This document shows positions 16,476 to 24,613 of a stretch of 64,000 bases of DNA, piece by piece. A program made the translations under genes and the position numbers. The stretch is from Archaeoglobus sp. (lineage in GTDB: Archaea > Halobacteriota > Archaeoglobi > Archaeoglobales > Archaeoglobaceae). The notes under the pieces were generated by a model. That model did not search any database and was not told the DNA's origin. It saw only the letters and a program-made list of their open reading frames with translations. The number at the start of each line of letters is the position of its first letter. Position 1 is the first letter of the stretch. Where the stretch lies: positions 50,809 through 114,808 of the forward strand of contig JACDNU010000002.1 in assembly GCA_017656505.1 (NCBI GenBank), in the 5' to 3' direction.

Positions 16476-17456
16476 TTGGAGGACTACATAGAAATACTCC
16501 AAAGAGGAGAGGCGGATATCCATTTCGTGCATCCCGATGAATTCCGAAAATTCGTGAGGGACAAAAAGAATCGAGGATTGGAAGATAAACTAATGGATGT
16601 AAAGGAGGCGGTTAAAAAGTACGTCAAGAATGGAGACTATCTTGCCTACGATTTCTCATCTCTGACGAGGGGACCCCAAAGTCTGATAAGGGAGATCATA
16701 AGACAGAGGAAGAAGAACTTATGGGTTCTAGCTAAATTTACCTTGCTTGAAACCGTGCTGCTTGCCGGAGCCGGATGCGTTGACAAGATTGACGTTGGAT
16801 TCCTCGGATTCGGGCCTTATATAGCGAGAAAAGTTCAGGAAGGAGCAGTCAAAGTTTACGACTACAGCAATGGAAGCGTTACCTACAGACTCGTCGCCGG
16901 AGCGATGGGGATTCCATTCATGCCCGCAAGAGATCTGCTCGGGACAGATACTATGAAGCATTCAGGCGGGATTGTTGTCAGAGATCCCTTCAGCAAGATA
17001 CCCGTGGCTTTATTCCCAGCCTTGAATCCCGACGTTTCTGTAATCCACGTGCAGGAGGCTGACATTTATGGAAACGCAAGGGTTTATGGGCCGACGGTTG
17101 CGACTCTTGAAACGGCGATGGCATCGAAGAGAGTGATAATCTCGGCTGAAAGAATAGTCGAAACCATAGAATTCAGAGAACATCCCAACTGGACTACCGT
17201 GCCATATTATTGCGTTGATGCAGTCGTGCATGCTCCCTTCGGAGCTTACCCCGGAGGCACGCAGGGATACTACGAGATGGACTCGGATCACTATCTGAAG
17301 CTTACCTCAATTAAAACGGAGGAGGAGATGCAGAAATATCTTGAGGAATACATATACAGCGTTGACAGCCATGAAGAGTTTCTAGAGAAGAGAGTTGGAG
17401 TCAAAAGGCTCAGAGAGCTGATTCAGAACTCACAGATCCTTGAGGGATACAGATGA
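16476..17456 (+). CDS. Class I CoA-transferase, alpha subunit (GctA-like)
   Basis: Alpha subunit of a two-subunit class I CoA-transferase of the glutaconate/3-oxoacid group, 326 residues. Seen are the mixed strand-helix start, GDYLAYDFSSLTRGPQSLI, KIDVGFLGFG, and a conserved VVRDPFSKIPVALFPALNPDVSVIHV block followed by EADIYGNARVYGP. The TTG at 16476 is decided by a near-perfect AAAGGAGGTGATC directly upstream. It is first in an operon reaching at least to 23150, with the beta subunit 13 bases after the stop. Possible substrates are short or branched dicarboxylic or aromatic acids. The related IpdA fold hydrolyses cyclic beta-diketone CoA esters instead, so hydrolysis is the alternative. Confidence 0.85.
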   Translation: MEDYIEILQRGEADIHFVHPDEFRKFVRDKKNRGLEDKLMDVKEAVKKYVKNGDYLAYDFSSLTRGPQSLIREIIRQRKKNLWVLAKFTLLETVLLAGAGCVDKIDVGFLGFGPYIARKVQEGAVKVYDYSNGSVTYRLVAGAMGIPFMPARDLLGTDTMKHSGGIVVRDPFSKIPVALFPALNPDVSVIHVQEADIYGNARVYGPTVATLETAMASKRVIISAERIVETIEFREHPNWTTVPYYCVDAVVHAPFGAYPGGTQGYYEMDSDHYLKLTSIKTEEEMQKYLEEYIYSVDSHEEFLEKRVGVKRLRELIQNSQILEGYR

Positions 17457-17469
17457 TGGAGGTGAAAGA

Positions 17470-18273
17470 ATGGAGATAGAATTTACCGATACGGAATTCA
17501 TGATATGCAACGCGGCAAGATTGCTTGAGGATAACAAAACGATCTTCGTAGGCTGGGGAGTGCCGCAAGTCGTTGCAATTCTTGCCGAGAAGCTTTACAC
17601 ACCAAACATAGTGCAAGTTTTCGAGTTTGGAGCTATCGGCCCTCAAAGCAGAACTCCTTTTCTGCGTGGCACGATGGGCGGGCCATCAAACACCTATCGC
17701 AGCTTGCAGTGGTGCAGCATGAATCTTGCATTCAGCTATGCACAGGTGGGCTACATAGATTATGGGATGCTTGGTGCCGCGCAGATCGACAGATATGGAA
17801 ACATAAACTCAACGATGATCGGAGATGACTATAGCAGACCAAAAGTAAGGTTTCCGGGAAGCGGTGGAGGAAACGAGGTTGCAAGCTACTGCTGGAAAAC
17901 CATTATCGTCATGGCCCACGAGAAGAGAAGATTTGTGGAAAGATGCGACTTCATAACCTCCCCCGGCCATCGAATGGACGGAAAAACGAGGGAAGAAGTT
18001 GGCTTGCCTGCTGAGACAGGCCCCTTCAGAGTGATAACGTCAAAGGGAATGTTCGGTTTCGATGAGGAGACTAAAGAACTCAAGCTGATTGGGGTGCTAA
18101 AAGGGCTTACCGTCGATGATGTGTTGGATGACATGGGAATAAAACCTCTGGTGGCTGATGAAGTCGTCGAACTTAGCCCACCAACTCCACAGGAACTGAA
18201 GACTCTCAGAGAAGAGATTGATCCCTACGGGCTTATAATCAGCAAGGGGGCAAAATTCAAAGTTGAACTTTAA
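17470..18273 (+). CDS. Class I CoA-transferase, beta subunit (GctB-like)
   Basis: Beta subunit partner of the preceding gene, 267 residues. The likely catalytic glutamate lies in VFEFGAIGP near residue 55. Further family features are GMLGAAQIDRYGNINST, the FPGSGGGNEVA loop and a C-terminal domain with VITSKGMFGFDEE. The ATG at 17470 is used because GGAGGTGA (17458-17465) precedes it at proper spacing. If the glutamate assignment is right, this is a true transferase forming a glutamyl-CoA intermediate. If the position is occupied by chance, an IpdAB-like hydrolase remains possible. Its end is followed by a 168-base AT-rich gap with a new leader ORF and promoter-like elements. Confidence 0.85.
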   Translation: MEIEFTDTEFMICNAARLLEDNKTIFVGWGVPQVVAILAEKLYTPNIVQVFEFGAIGPQSRTPFLRGTMGGPSNTYRSLQWCSMNLAFSYAQVGYIDYGMLGAAQIDRYGNINSTMIGDDYSRPKVRFPGSGGGNEVASYCWKTIIVMAHEKRRFVERCDFITSPGHRMDGKTREEVGLPAETGPFRVITSKGMFGFDEETKELKLIGVLKGLTVDDVLDDMGIKPLVADEVVELSPPTPQELKTLREEIDPYGLIISKGAKFKVEL

Positions 18274-18441
18274 TGACTATTTAATAAAACTACTAAATAT
18301 TTTTATTCCGGAGTATATACAGTCAATTATTTTTCATTACATTCTTATTTCATTTTTAAAGAATAAACAAGGCAACGATTAAAAAAGGAAATTTTAAATA
18401 GTGTTTAATTTAGAAAATGTAATCGTGCTAGAGGTGGTTTA

Positions 18442-18501
18442 ATGGAAAACATTACTTTTGGGAGGCTACCTTCCAAGGTTTATAAAAATAGAGGTGGTTA
18501 A
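18442..18501 (+). CDS. Possible 19-residue leader peptide coupled to thiolase-like gene
   Basis: A short ORF with its own ribosome binding site (AGAGGTGG at about 18430-18437) starts at ATG 18442 and ends in TAA at 18499-18501, directly abutting the ATG of the next gene. Its last codons, AGA GGT GGT, are themselves the ribosome binding site of that gene. The two sites, TAGAGGTGGTTTAATG and TAGAGGTGGTTAAATG, are near-identical copies 60 bases apart. Ribosomes finishing this peptide would stand exactly on the thiolase-like start. The peptide has no homologue that I can name. A chance duplication is the alternative. Confidence 0.4.
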   Translation: MENITFGRLPSKVYKNRGG

Positions 18502-19644
18502 ATGAGAGTTGCAGTTGTTGGAGTTGGCTATTCTGGCTTCAATGCAAATACACCAGATCTAAGCTGGAAAGAGATAACACTGGAGGCAGCAACGAGAGCA
18601 TACGACGATGCTGGAATAAACCCGAGAAAAGATGTCGATAGCATCGTAACATGCGCTGAAGACATTTGGGAAGGATTTGCTATCTTTGACGAGTTCGTTC
18701 CAGACCAGCTCGGAGGGGTTTTAAAACCCACATGTACGGTATGCGCAGACTTTCTGTTTGGAATTGCCACAGCCTACATGCAGATAAAAAGCGAGCTCGC
18801 CGATATAGCGGTTGTAGAAGCGCATAGCAAGGCGAGCGATATTCTGACTTTTGGTGAGACGATAAAGTTTGCAATGGATCCGATCTGGCTGAGAGAGATT
18901 GGAAGTGCTCACCCATATTACTTCGCTGCCCTCGAGATGTCACAGTACGTCAACGAGTGCTGCATAACAGAAGAGCAGATTGCAGAGGTTGTCGTCAAAA
19001 ACAAGAACAACGCCCTGAAGAACTCTTCCGCCCCATATGGATCGAAAATAACGGTAGAGGATGTCCTCAACAGCCCAATGGTGTTCGATCCCATGAGGAA
19101 GCTGGAAATCGCTCCGAGAGCTGATGGTGCGATAGTTTTCGTTCTTGCAAATGAGGATGTTGCGAGGGATATAACGGATACACCAGTCTGGGTTAAAGGA
19201 GTAGGATGGTGGAGTGAAACGAGCAACTACGACACGATGAGCTTTAACGCAGCTTACACTTATAAGGCGGCTAAAATGGCTTACAAGCTTGCAGGGATAA
19301 CAAATCCCGCAAAGGAGATAGATATAGCTGAGGTTGATGATAGGTTTGCTTTCAAAGAGTTCCAGCACATCGAAGCCTTGCAGCTTTCAAAAAGATTCGA
19401 GACCGGAACGCTGATGCAGGAAGGATACTTCGCAAAAGATGGTGAACTGCCAGTAAACGTTTCTGGCGGTAGTCTGGGAATTGGAAACCTTCTAGAAGCT
19501 ACTGGTGGTCAGAAAGCTCTTGAAATAGTCTTGCAACTTCGCAGATTGGCAGGAAGAAGACAGGTTGAGGCTGAAACAGGCGTAGCTCAGGCATGGAGAT
19601 ACATACCGACAGCTAGTGGAGCTGTGACTGTGTTTGGAGTGTGA
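18502..19644 (+). CDS. Thiolase-like protein A (keeps Cys, lacks catalytic His)
   Basis: A 380-residue member of the SCP2-type thiolase group found in archaea. The N-terminus (AVVGVGYSGF) is typical. The nucleophile region reads PTCTVCADFLFG, so Cys81 stands where acylation would occur. However, the usual second-site motifs are lost: where active paralogues have EIHDCF, this has EVDDRF, and where they have GHPxGATG, this has GIGNLLEATG, so both catalytic histidines are absent. It may be one half of a mixed complex with the next gene, or a non-thiolase lyase like the Ltp2 family. Ribosome binding site AGAGGTGG precedes the ATG. Confidence 0.8.
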   Translation: MRVAVVGVGYSGFNANTPDLSWKEITLEAATRAYDDAGINPRKDVDSIVTCAEDIWEGFAIFDEFVPDQLGGVLKPTCTVCADFLFGIATAYMQIKSELADIAVVEAHSKASDILTFGETIKFAMDPIWLREIGSAHPYYFAALEMSQYVNECCITEEQIAEVVVKNKNNALKNSSAPYGSKITVEDVLNSPMVFDPMRKLEIAPRADGAIVFVLANEDVARDITDTPVWVKGVGWWSETSNYDTMSFNAAYTYKAAKMAYKLAGITNPAKEIDIAEVDDRFAFKEFQHIEALQLSKRFETGTLMQEGYFAKDGELPVNVSGGSLGIGNLLEATGGQKALEIVLQLRRLAGRRQVEAETGVAQAWRYIPTASGAVTVFGV

Positions 19645-19667
19645 GGGTTGAAAATGAGGTGATACAG

Positions 19668-20870
19668 ATGGAGGTTGAAAGAATAAGCGGTTTGAAGTTC
19701 CATAAAAAGCAGGATGTGGCGATTGTTGGGGCAGGAATGACCACCTTCAAGAGGAGACTCAATGAAACAGGAAAAGAACTCTCATATTTGGCTATAAAGC
19801 AGGCACTAGAAGAGGCTGACATGGATTTAAGCGATATTGAGATGGTTGTAATGGGCTCTGCCCCAGATACCTTTGATGGTCTGCATATGAAGGGAGAGTA
19901 CTTGCTCGACGGTTCGGGCGGGAGTGACAGGCCATATATGAGGGTCTTCGTTGGAGGTGGAACCGGAGTCTTTGCCCCAATAGCAGGTTACTGGCATGTT
20001 GCTAGCGGGCTAGCAGACGTATGCTTGGTTGTATGCGAGGAGAAGATGTCTTCCAGCCATCCACACCCGCAATCAGCCTTCAAGTACATCTGGGATCCGA
20101 TACTCGATAGACCTTTGAACCCGAACTTGATCTGGATATTCGCTCTTGAGATGAACAGATACATGCATGTCCACAACATAAAGCATGAGGACATAGCCCT
20201 CGTTTCCGTTAAAAACAAGGCAAATGCTCTCGATCACCCATGTGCCCAGCTTGCAGAGAAGATAACGGTAGAGGATGTCCTTAACAGCGAGCCAATGGCC
20301 TTGCCAGTAAGAAGACTCGACGTATCTCCGCCTTCGGATGGAGCTGCTGCCTTAATAATGGTCGCACCCCACATAGCAAGGCAAGTAACTGACAACCCAG
20401 TTTGGGTTACAGGAGTTGGCTGGGCTCTGGATACGACTATGTGGACGAATAGAGACCTCTACTTCCCAAGGTACGTTGCTGAGGCTGCCAAAATGGCCTA
20501 CAGGATGGCACACATAACGGATCCGAGAAAAGAGATTGACGTTGCTGAGCCTTACGATCCGTTCGACTATAAAGAATTGCACCACATGGAAGGCCTAGGA
20601 CTGGCAAAGAAGGGCGAAGCTCCAATTCTGACGAGAGAGGGTGTCACAGCAAGAGACGGAGATCTGCCATGCAGCCCATCAGGAGGTTTGCTCGGTGTTG
20701 GAAACCCAATTGCAGCCACGATGGGAGTGAAAGCAGGCGAACTCTACTGGCAGCTGGCATACAGAGCCGGAAAGAGACAGGTGGCGAAGGAAGTCACAAC
20801 GGGCGTTTGTCAGGCGTGGGGAGATCTGATGCAGGTTGGAACCGTTATGGTTATGTCTAACAAGAGGTGA
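19668..20870 (+). CDS. Thiolase-like protein B (lacks Cys and His)
   Basis: A 400-residue thiolase-superfamily protein following its paralogue with 23 bases between. The nucleophile segment is RVFVGGGTGVFAPIAG, with no cysteine. The later motifs are EPYDPFDY and GVGNPIAATMG, so the histidines are also gone. The fold is otherwise complete, including AIVGAGMTTF at the start and DVSPPSDGAAALIM in the middle. Known cases with such loss are the Ltp2-type retro-aldolases that work with a DUF35 partner, and non-catalytic subunits of mixed thiolases. The ATG at 19668 is supported by GAGGTGAT; the GTG at 19641 overlaps the previous gene's end. Confidence 0.8.
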   Translation: MEVERISGLKFHKKQDVAIVGAGMTTFKRRLNETGKELSYLAIKQALEEADMDLSDIEMVVMGSAPDTFDGLHMKGEYLLDGSGGSDRPYMRVFVGGGTGVFAPIAGYWHVASGLADVCLVVCEEKMSSSHPHPQSAFKYIWDPILDRPLNPNLIWIFALEMNRYMHVHNIKHEDIALVSVKNKANALDHPCAQLAEKITVEDVLNSEPMALPVRRLDVSPPSDGAAALIMVAPHIARQVTDNPVWVTGVGWALDTTMWTNRDLYFPRYVAEAAKMAYRMAHITDPRKEIDVAEPYDPFDYKELHHMEGLGLAKKGEAPILTREGVTARDGDLPCSPSGGLLGVGNPIAATMGVKAGELYWQLAYRAGKRQVAKEVTTGVCQAWGDLMQVGTVMVMSNKR

Positions 20871-20875
20871 TTGGG

Positions 20876-21406
20876 ATGTCAGTAGGTAAGAAGGATATTT
20901 CATGCCCGCCCGAAGCACCGGGAACTCCCCTTAAAGATGCAGATATAACAGAGAAAAAGGTGACTTACGTCGAGGATCATCCAGATATGAGGTATGCCTG
21001 GACTGCCGGGCAGGCGATTAGCAGGTTTTTGAATGAGCTTAAAGAGGGAAGGCTAATAGCAACGAAATGTAACAAGTGCAGAAGAATCTTGTTCCCGCCA
21101 AGGATGTTCTGTGAACTATGCTACAAACCGATCGATGACTGGGTTTATGTTAAAGATACGGGAACTGTGCAGACCTTCTCGATCTCCTACATAGACCCTG
21201 ATGCAAGGCCACTGGAGGAGCCGATTATCGTGGCCGTGATAGCGGTGGATGGAGCCTCTAAGAACATGGCGTTCATGCATGTGCTTGGAGAGGTTGAGCC
21301 AAAGGACGTCTATATCGGCATGAAAGTCAAGGCCGTGTGGAAGCCCGAAGAGGAAAGAGAGGGATCCGTGACGGACATCAAGTACTGGAAGCCAATGGAG
21401 AAGTAA
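20876..21406 (+). CDS. DUF35 zinc-ribbon/OB-fold protein, long form
   Basis: A 176-residue DUF35 (acyl-CoA-associated OB-fold) protein. After an extended N-terminus of about 55 residues comes a four-cysteine rubredoxin-like zinc ribbon, CNKCRRILFPPRMFCELC, followed by an OB-fold with GTVQTFSISY and IGMKVKAVWK. In archaea, DUF35 proteins bridge thiolase and HMG-CoA synthase and help pass acyl-CoA; in steroid catabolism ChsH2 DUF35 partners Ltp2. The start at 20876 is chosen for its AGAGGTGAT. It overlaps nothing but follows the thiolase-like gene by five bases, so tight coupling in one complex is likely. Confidence 0.85.
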   Translation: MSVGKKDISCPPEAPGTPLKDADITEKKVTYVEDHPDMRYAWTAGQAISRFLNELKEGRLIATKCNKCRRILFPPRMFCELCYKPIDDWVYVKDTGTVQTFSISYIDPDARPLEEPIIVAVIAVDGASKNMAFMHVLGEVEPKDVYIGMKVKAVWKPEEEREGSVTDIKYWKPMEK

Positions 21407-21435
21407 GAGGAGGTAAGAGGTGAGAGGTGATAATC

Positions 21436-21903
21436 ATGTTTAACGAGAAGATAGTAAATCCCGCAGAATTGAGGCACTGGGAGGGTAAAATCGAGCTCTA
21501 CTGGATTTACACAAGTGGAGTGGCGGGAGATAAATTCTTCAAGGCTTTAAAGGATGAGGAGAAATTCATCGCCGCGAAGTGCAAGAAATGCGGAAAGGTT
21601 TACTTCCCGCCGAGAATGTACTGCGAGTTCGATTTCAGCGAGACTGAATACGTCGAGGTAAGTGGAGAAGGAAGTGTCAGAGCTTTCACAGTCGCAAGAC
21701 TCGATAAGGATGAGAAACTCATGGAAAAGCCGGAGATCTACGCAATTATTGACATGGATGGCACCGACGGCTGCATGGTTCATTTGCTCGGAGAAGTTGA
21801 ACCAGAGGATGTCTATATCGGTATGAGGGTCAAACCCGTGCTGAAGGAGAAAGGGGAAAGAGAAGGTAAAATAACGGATATACTATACTTTAAACCTTCC
21901 TAA
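21436..21903 (+). CDS. DUF35 zinc-ribbon/OB-fold protein, short form with incomplete ribbon
   Basis: A second DUF35 protein of 155 residues. The ribbon reads CKKCGKVYFPPRMYCEFDF: three cysteines are kept, but the fourth is replaced, so zinc may be bound differently or not at all. The OB-fold follows (EGSVRAFTVARL, IGMRVKPVL). The two DUF35 genes in this operon match the two thiolase-like genes, which suggests that each thiolase-like chain has its own partner. The ATG at 21436 has GAGGTGAT upstream; the stretch between the DUF35 genes is a run of GTAAGAGG-like repeats. Confidence 0.82.
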   Translation: MFNEKIVNPAELRHWEGKIELYWIYTSGVAGDKFFKALKDEEKFIAAKCKKCGKVYFPPRMYCEFDFSETEYVEVSGEGSVRAFTVARLDKDEKLMEKPEIYAIIDMDGTDGCMVHLLGEVEPEDVYIGMRVKPVLKEKGEREGKITDILYFKPS

Positions 21904-21924
21904 TTTTTTGTTCCTAAGTTAAGG

Positions 21925-21946
21925 GATGAAACCAAGATGAAACCAA
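21925..21946. repeat. Perfect 11-base tandem duplication
   Basis: GATGAAACCAA occurs twice in direct succession in the 59-base gap between the short DUF35 gene and the acyl-CoA dehydrogenase gene. Confidence 0.85.
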
Positions 21947-21962
21947 GAAAGAGGTGAAGATT

Positions 21963-23150
21963 ATGGATTTTGAATTTACCGAAGAGCAGAAAATGATCGC
22001 CGATTCTGCAAGGGATATAGCCAAGGACTTCCCTCCGGAATACTGGAGAGAGAAGGAAGAAAATGGAGAATTCGGTGAGGAATTCTGGAAAGCTTTGAGT
22101 AAAGCAGGGTTTACCGGGATTGTAATCCCTGAAGAGTACGGCGGAGCCGGAATGGGGATGACAGAGCTGCTCATAGCAATGGAGGAATTAGCTGCGAATG
22201 GCTGTGGGATGGCTGGCGTGTGGTATCTCGTGCTTACAGAGGTATTCGGCGGGATGAGTATAGTGAGGCATGGAACGGAGGAGCAGAAGGAGAAATACCT
22301 GCCCGGAATAGCAAAGGGGGAGCTTGAGTTCTGCATGGCCCTAACTGAGCCGGATGCTGGAACGAACACCCTAAATACGAGGACAACAGCCGTGAAGGAC
22401 GGTGACGAGTGGGTTATAAACGGTAACAAGATCTTCATAAGCGGAGCAGACAGAGCCAAGGGCATGTTAATTATAGCAAGAACAACACCTAGGGAGAAAG
22501 CTCCTAAAAAAACGCATGGGATAAGTCTTTTCCTTGCTGATCTTCCAAATCCGGCAGTAAAAGTTAACCCCATTCCAAAACACGGTATAAACTACTCAAA
22601 AACTTGTGAGGTGAGCATAAGCAACCTTCGTTTGCCTGAAGATGCGCTCATGCCACCCCTTGATGGAGGCTGGTATTCTCTGCTCGATACTTTAAATCCT
22701 GAGAGGATGAGCTTCACTACGGCAGCTGTCGGAATTGGAAAGTTAGCTATAAGCAAGGCCGTTGAATACACAAAGCAAAGAAAGGTTTTTGCCGGGGAGC
22801 CCGTTGGGAGCTACCAAGGCTTGCAGTTCCCCTTGGCCGAAGCCTACGCAACCCTTGAGACCGCTCGCCTGATGAACTTCAAGGCCTCGACTCTCTTCGA
22901 CAACCAAGCGAGCTACAGGGATGTCGGAACCTACGCCAACATGGCAAAGCTCGTGGCCGTTGAAGCTGGAGTAAAAGCTGTCTACTGGGCGATGCAGAGC
23001 TTCGGCGGTTATGGTTATGCCAAGGAGTACGATGTTGAGAGGTGGTGGAGAGAGGTTAATCTCATAAGGCTTGCTCCCGTAACACAGCAGATGGCTTTGG
23101 CTTATGTCGGAGAGCACATTCTCGGAATGCCTAAGAGCTACAGAACCTGA
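21963..23150 (+). CDS. Acyl-CoA dehydrogenase, variant catalytic base
   Basis: A 395-residue flavoprotein of the acyl-CoA dehydrogenase family, which makes a trans-2 double bond in acyl-CoA. The FAD/substrate motifs ALTEPDAGTN, ISGADRAKG and YGGYGYAKEYDVER-like (here FGGYGYAKEYDVERW) are present. The place that holds the catalytic glutamate in most members (YEGTSE) reads RLAPVTQQ. The glutamate in NPERMSF (helix G), where isovaleryl- and long-chain enzymes carry theirs, may take over. The paralogue at 39801 keeps the usual motif. GAGGTGA lies just before the ATG at 21963. It is the last gene of the operon. Confidence 0.87.
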   Translation: MDFEFTEEQKMIADSARDIAKDFPPEYWREKEENGEFGEEFWKALSKAGFTGIVIPEEYGGAGMGMTELLIAMEELAANGCGMAGVWYLVLTEVFGGMSIVRHGTEEQKEKYLPGIAKGELEFCMALTEPDAGTNTLNTRTTAVKDGDEWVINGNKIFISGADRAKGMLIIARTTPREKAPKKTHGISLFLADLPNPAVKVNPIPKHGINYSKTCEVSISNLRLPEDALMPPLDGGWYSLLDTLNPERMSFTTAAVGIGKLAISKAVEYTKQRKVFAGEPVGSYQGLQFPLAEAYATLETARLMNFKASTLFDNQASYRDVGTYANMAKLVAVEAGVKAVYWAMQSFGGYGYAKEYDVERWWREVNLIRLAPVTQQMALAYVGEHILGMPKSYRT

Positions 23151-23239
23151 TTTTATTTAATTTTTTGTTAATTATTGAGCCATAAATTTGAATTCTCGAT
23201 TTTCTAAACATTTTTATTGTTCGATTACCAAAAACCCGC

Positions 23240-24040
23240 ATGCATCCTTTACTCGAGATGAAAGGCTTTATACTCGACGTTGACGGAGTCATTGGAAGAG
23301 GGGATAAACCAATACCGCAGGCTGTTAAAGCTGTTAACAGACTGATCGAGATGGGAAAGAAAGTTGTTTTCGTCTCCAACAACTCCACAAGAAGTAGAAA
23401 AATCTACATGCAGAGATTCAAAGATTTTGGAGTTAATGCAAAGGAAGATCAAATGTTTTTAACCACCTACGTTACCGCCACATACATAAAACAGAACTAT
23501 GGCAAGGCGAAGATTTTCACAACCGGCGAACCCGGGCTTGTCGAAGAATTAAAGCTTGCTGGCCATCAGATAGTCGACTACAGAGATGCAGATATTCTGG
23601 TTGTTGGATCGAACAGGCAGATCAGCTTTGAGATTTTAACTAAAGCCTTAAGAATGTGCCTTGATCAGGACAAAACATACATAGCGACAAATCCAGATAA
23701 GATCTTCCCTTCAGAAGACGGACCAGTGCCCGGAACGGGAATGATAATAGGCGCACTTTACTGGATGACGGATAGAATGCCCGATTGCATTTGCGGAAAG
23801 CCAGAGAAGGTTATAATGGAGCAGGCTTTGGATTATCTTCAGCTCAAAGCGGATGAGGTTGTCGTGGTTGGCGATCAAATTGATGTGGATGTGGTTGCAG
23901 GCAAAAGAGTAGGGGCAAAAACCTTACTCGTGCTTTCTGGAGTTACAACGGAGGAGAATTTGGATAGAATGATTGAAAAATTCGATGAAAAACCCGATTT
24001 TATTCTTAGGGACTTGAGCGAACTCTTTGATACTCTTTGA
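23240..24040 (+). CDS. HAD superfamily IIA phosphatase (NagD-like)
   Basis: A 266-residue hydrolase with all HAD motifs: nucleophile GFILDVDGVIGRG (motif I; a second Asp two residues later as general acid), VSNNSTRS (motif II), the C2a cap, and motif IV VVVGDQIDVDV. Subfamily IIA includes NagD, p-nitrophenyl phosphatases and phosphoglycolate phosphatases, so a small phosphate ester is the likely substrate. A TATA-like TTTTTATTG at about 23213-23221 stands 26 bases before the ATG, giving a leaderless message. An ATG six codons further in is possible. Monocistronic. Confidence 0.87.
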   Translation: MHPLLEMKGFILDVDGVIGRGDKPIPQAVKAVNRLIEMGKKVVFVSNNSTRSRKIYMQRFKDFGVNAKEDQMFLTTYVTATYIKQNYGKAKIFTTGEPGLVEELKLAGHQIVDYRDADILVVGSNRQISFEILTKALRMCLDQDKTYIATNPDKIFPSEDGPVPGTGMIIGALYWMTDRMPDCICGKPEKVIMEQALDYLQLKADEVVVVGDQIDVDVVAGKRVGAKTLLVLSGVTTEENLDRMIEKFDEKPDFILRDLSELFDTL

Positions 24041-24041
24041 T
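24022..24041. repeat. Perfect 10-base tandem duplication across a stop codon
   Basis: ACTCTTTGAT is present twice without a gap, and the second copy contains the TGA stop of the HAD phosphatase. A second direct repeat, TTTGATTGAACT, follows at 24037-24048 and 24051-24062. Confidence 0.8.
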
Positions 24042-24118
24042 TGAACTCTATTTGATTGAACTTAGTTTTATTTTTAAATTTGCAACCCTTTTTATCGATT
24101 CTCATCATTTGATCTCAT

Positions 24119-24148
24119 AATAATGATAACTTGATGATTATCATTATT
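24119..24148. promoter_or_regulatory. 11-base perfect inverted repeat, Fur/DtxR-like half-sites
   Basis: AATAATGATAA (24119-24129) and TTATCATTATT (24138-24148) are exact inverted copies with an eight-base spacer. The arms hold AATGATAA/TTATCATT, strikingly like iron-regulator operator halves. The repeat sits about 40 bases upstream of the TATA element (24186-24197) of the next gene, so it could be an activator or metal-repressor site. As RNA it would also form a hairpin; no T-run follows directly, so a terminator is less likely. Confidence 0.45.
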
Positions 24149-24214
24149 GTTAACATAATTATTAAATCCTATCGTAATGAAAAAATTTATTAAATAAAAA
24201 GAGAATTAGAATTA

Positions 24215-24613
24215 ATGTATGCCTTCATGAATCAGAACTTGCTTACCAGACGGAACATGCTTTTCGTTCTTGCTTTGCTGACAGTTCTGAACCTTGCTGA
24301 TCTTTTCACAACCCTTTTCTCCCTTAATCGAGGACTTTATGATGAACTCAACCAGATAATCATGTTCCTCTACCTTCAATCGCCGATTTTGATGGCAGCC
24401 TACAAAATCCTTGTACCTTTGATTCCATTTTTCTTTCTGATCAAACACAGAAAAAGCATCCAGATAGAAGACTATGGCCAAATTAATACCAAAGAGAAGC
24501 TAAAGATTGTAGTTTTTAGCTCTATCTTCCTTGCAATGATTTGGAGCACGATTTTCTACGTTTTTGTCGTTCTCCATAATCTCATGCTCATCTTTTTCGG
24601 GATCTCTCTTTAG
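24215..24613 (+). CDS. Small membrane protein, DUF5658-like
   Basis: A 132-residue protein with three or four hydrophobic segments. The first segment and loop read LLTVLNLADLFTT and LNRGLYDELNQI, which matches the DUF5658 pattern (Asn and Asp in the first helix, Gly and Glu-x-Asn in the loop). Function of that family is unknown. Upstream are a TATA element TTTATTAAATAA (24186-24197) about 26 bases before the ATG and, further up, the perfect inverted repeat. Its last four bases overlap the end of the convergent HAD gene. A link to metal supply is only suggested by the operator-like repeat. Confidence 0.6.
   Translation: MYAFMNQNLLTRRNMLFVLALLTVLNLADLFTTLFSLNRGLYDELNQIIMFLYLQSPILMAAYKILVPLIPFFFLIKHRKSIQIEDYGQINTKEKLKIVVFSSIFLAMIWSTIFYVFVVLHNLMLIFFGISL

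Noticed and set aside
18442..18501. True start of thiolase-like protein A at 18442
   Set aside because: The frame ends in TAA directly before the ATG at 18502, so it cannot be an N-terminal extension; it is reported as a leader ORF.
21914..22573. 219-codon minus-strand open frame
   Set aside because: It lies wholly antisense to the acyl-CoA dehydrogenase gene, is rich in Ser, Pro and Phe as expected from a shadow frame, and shows no family motif.
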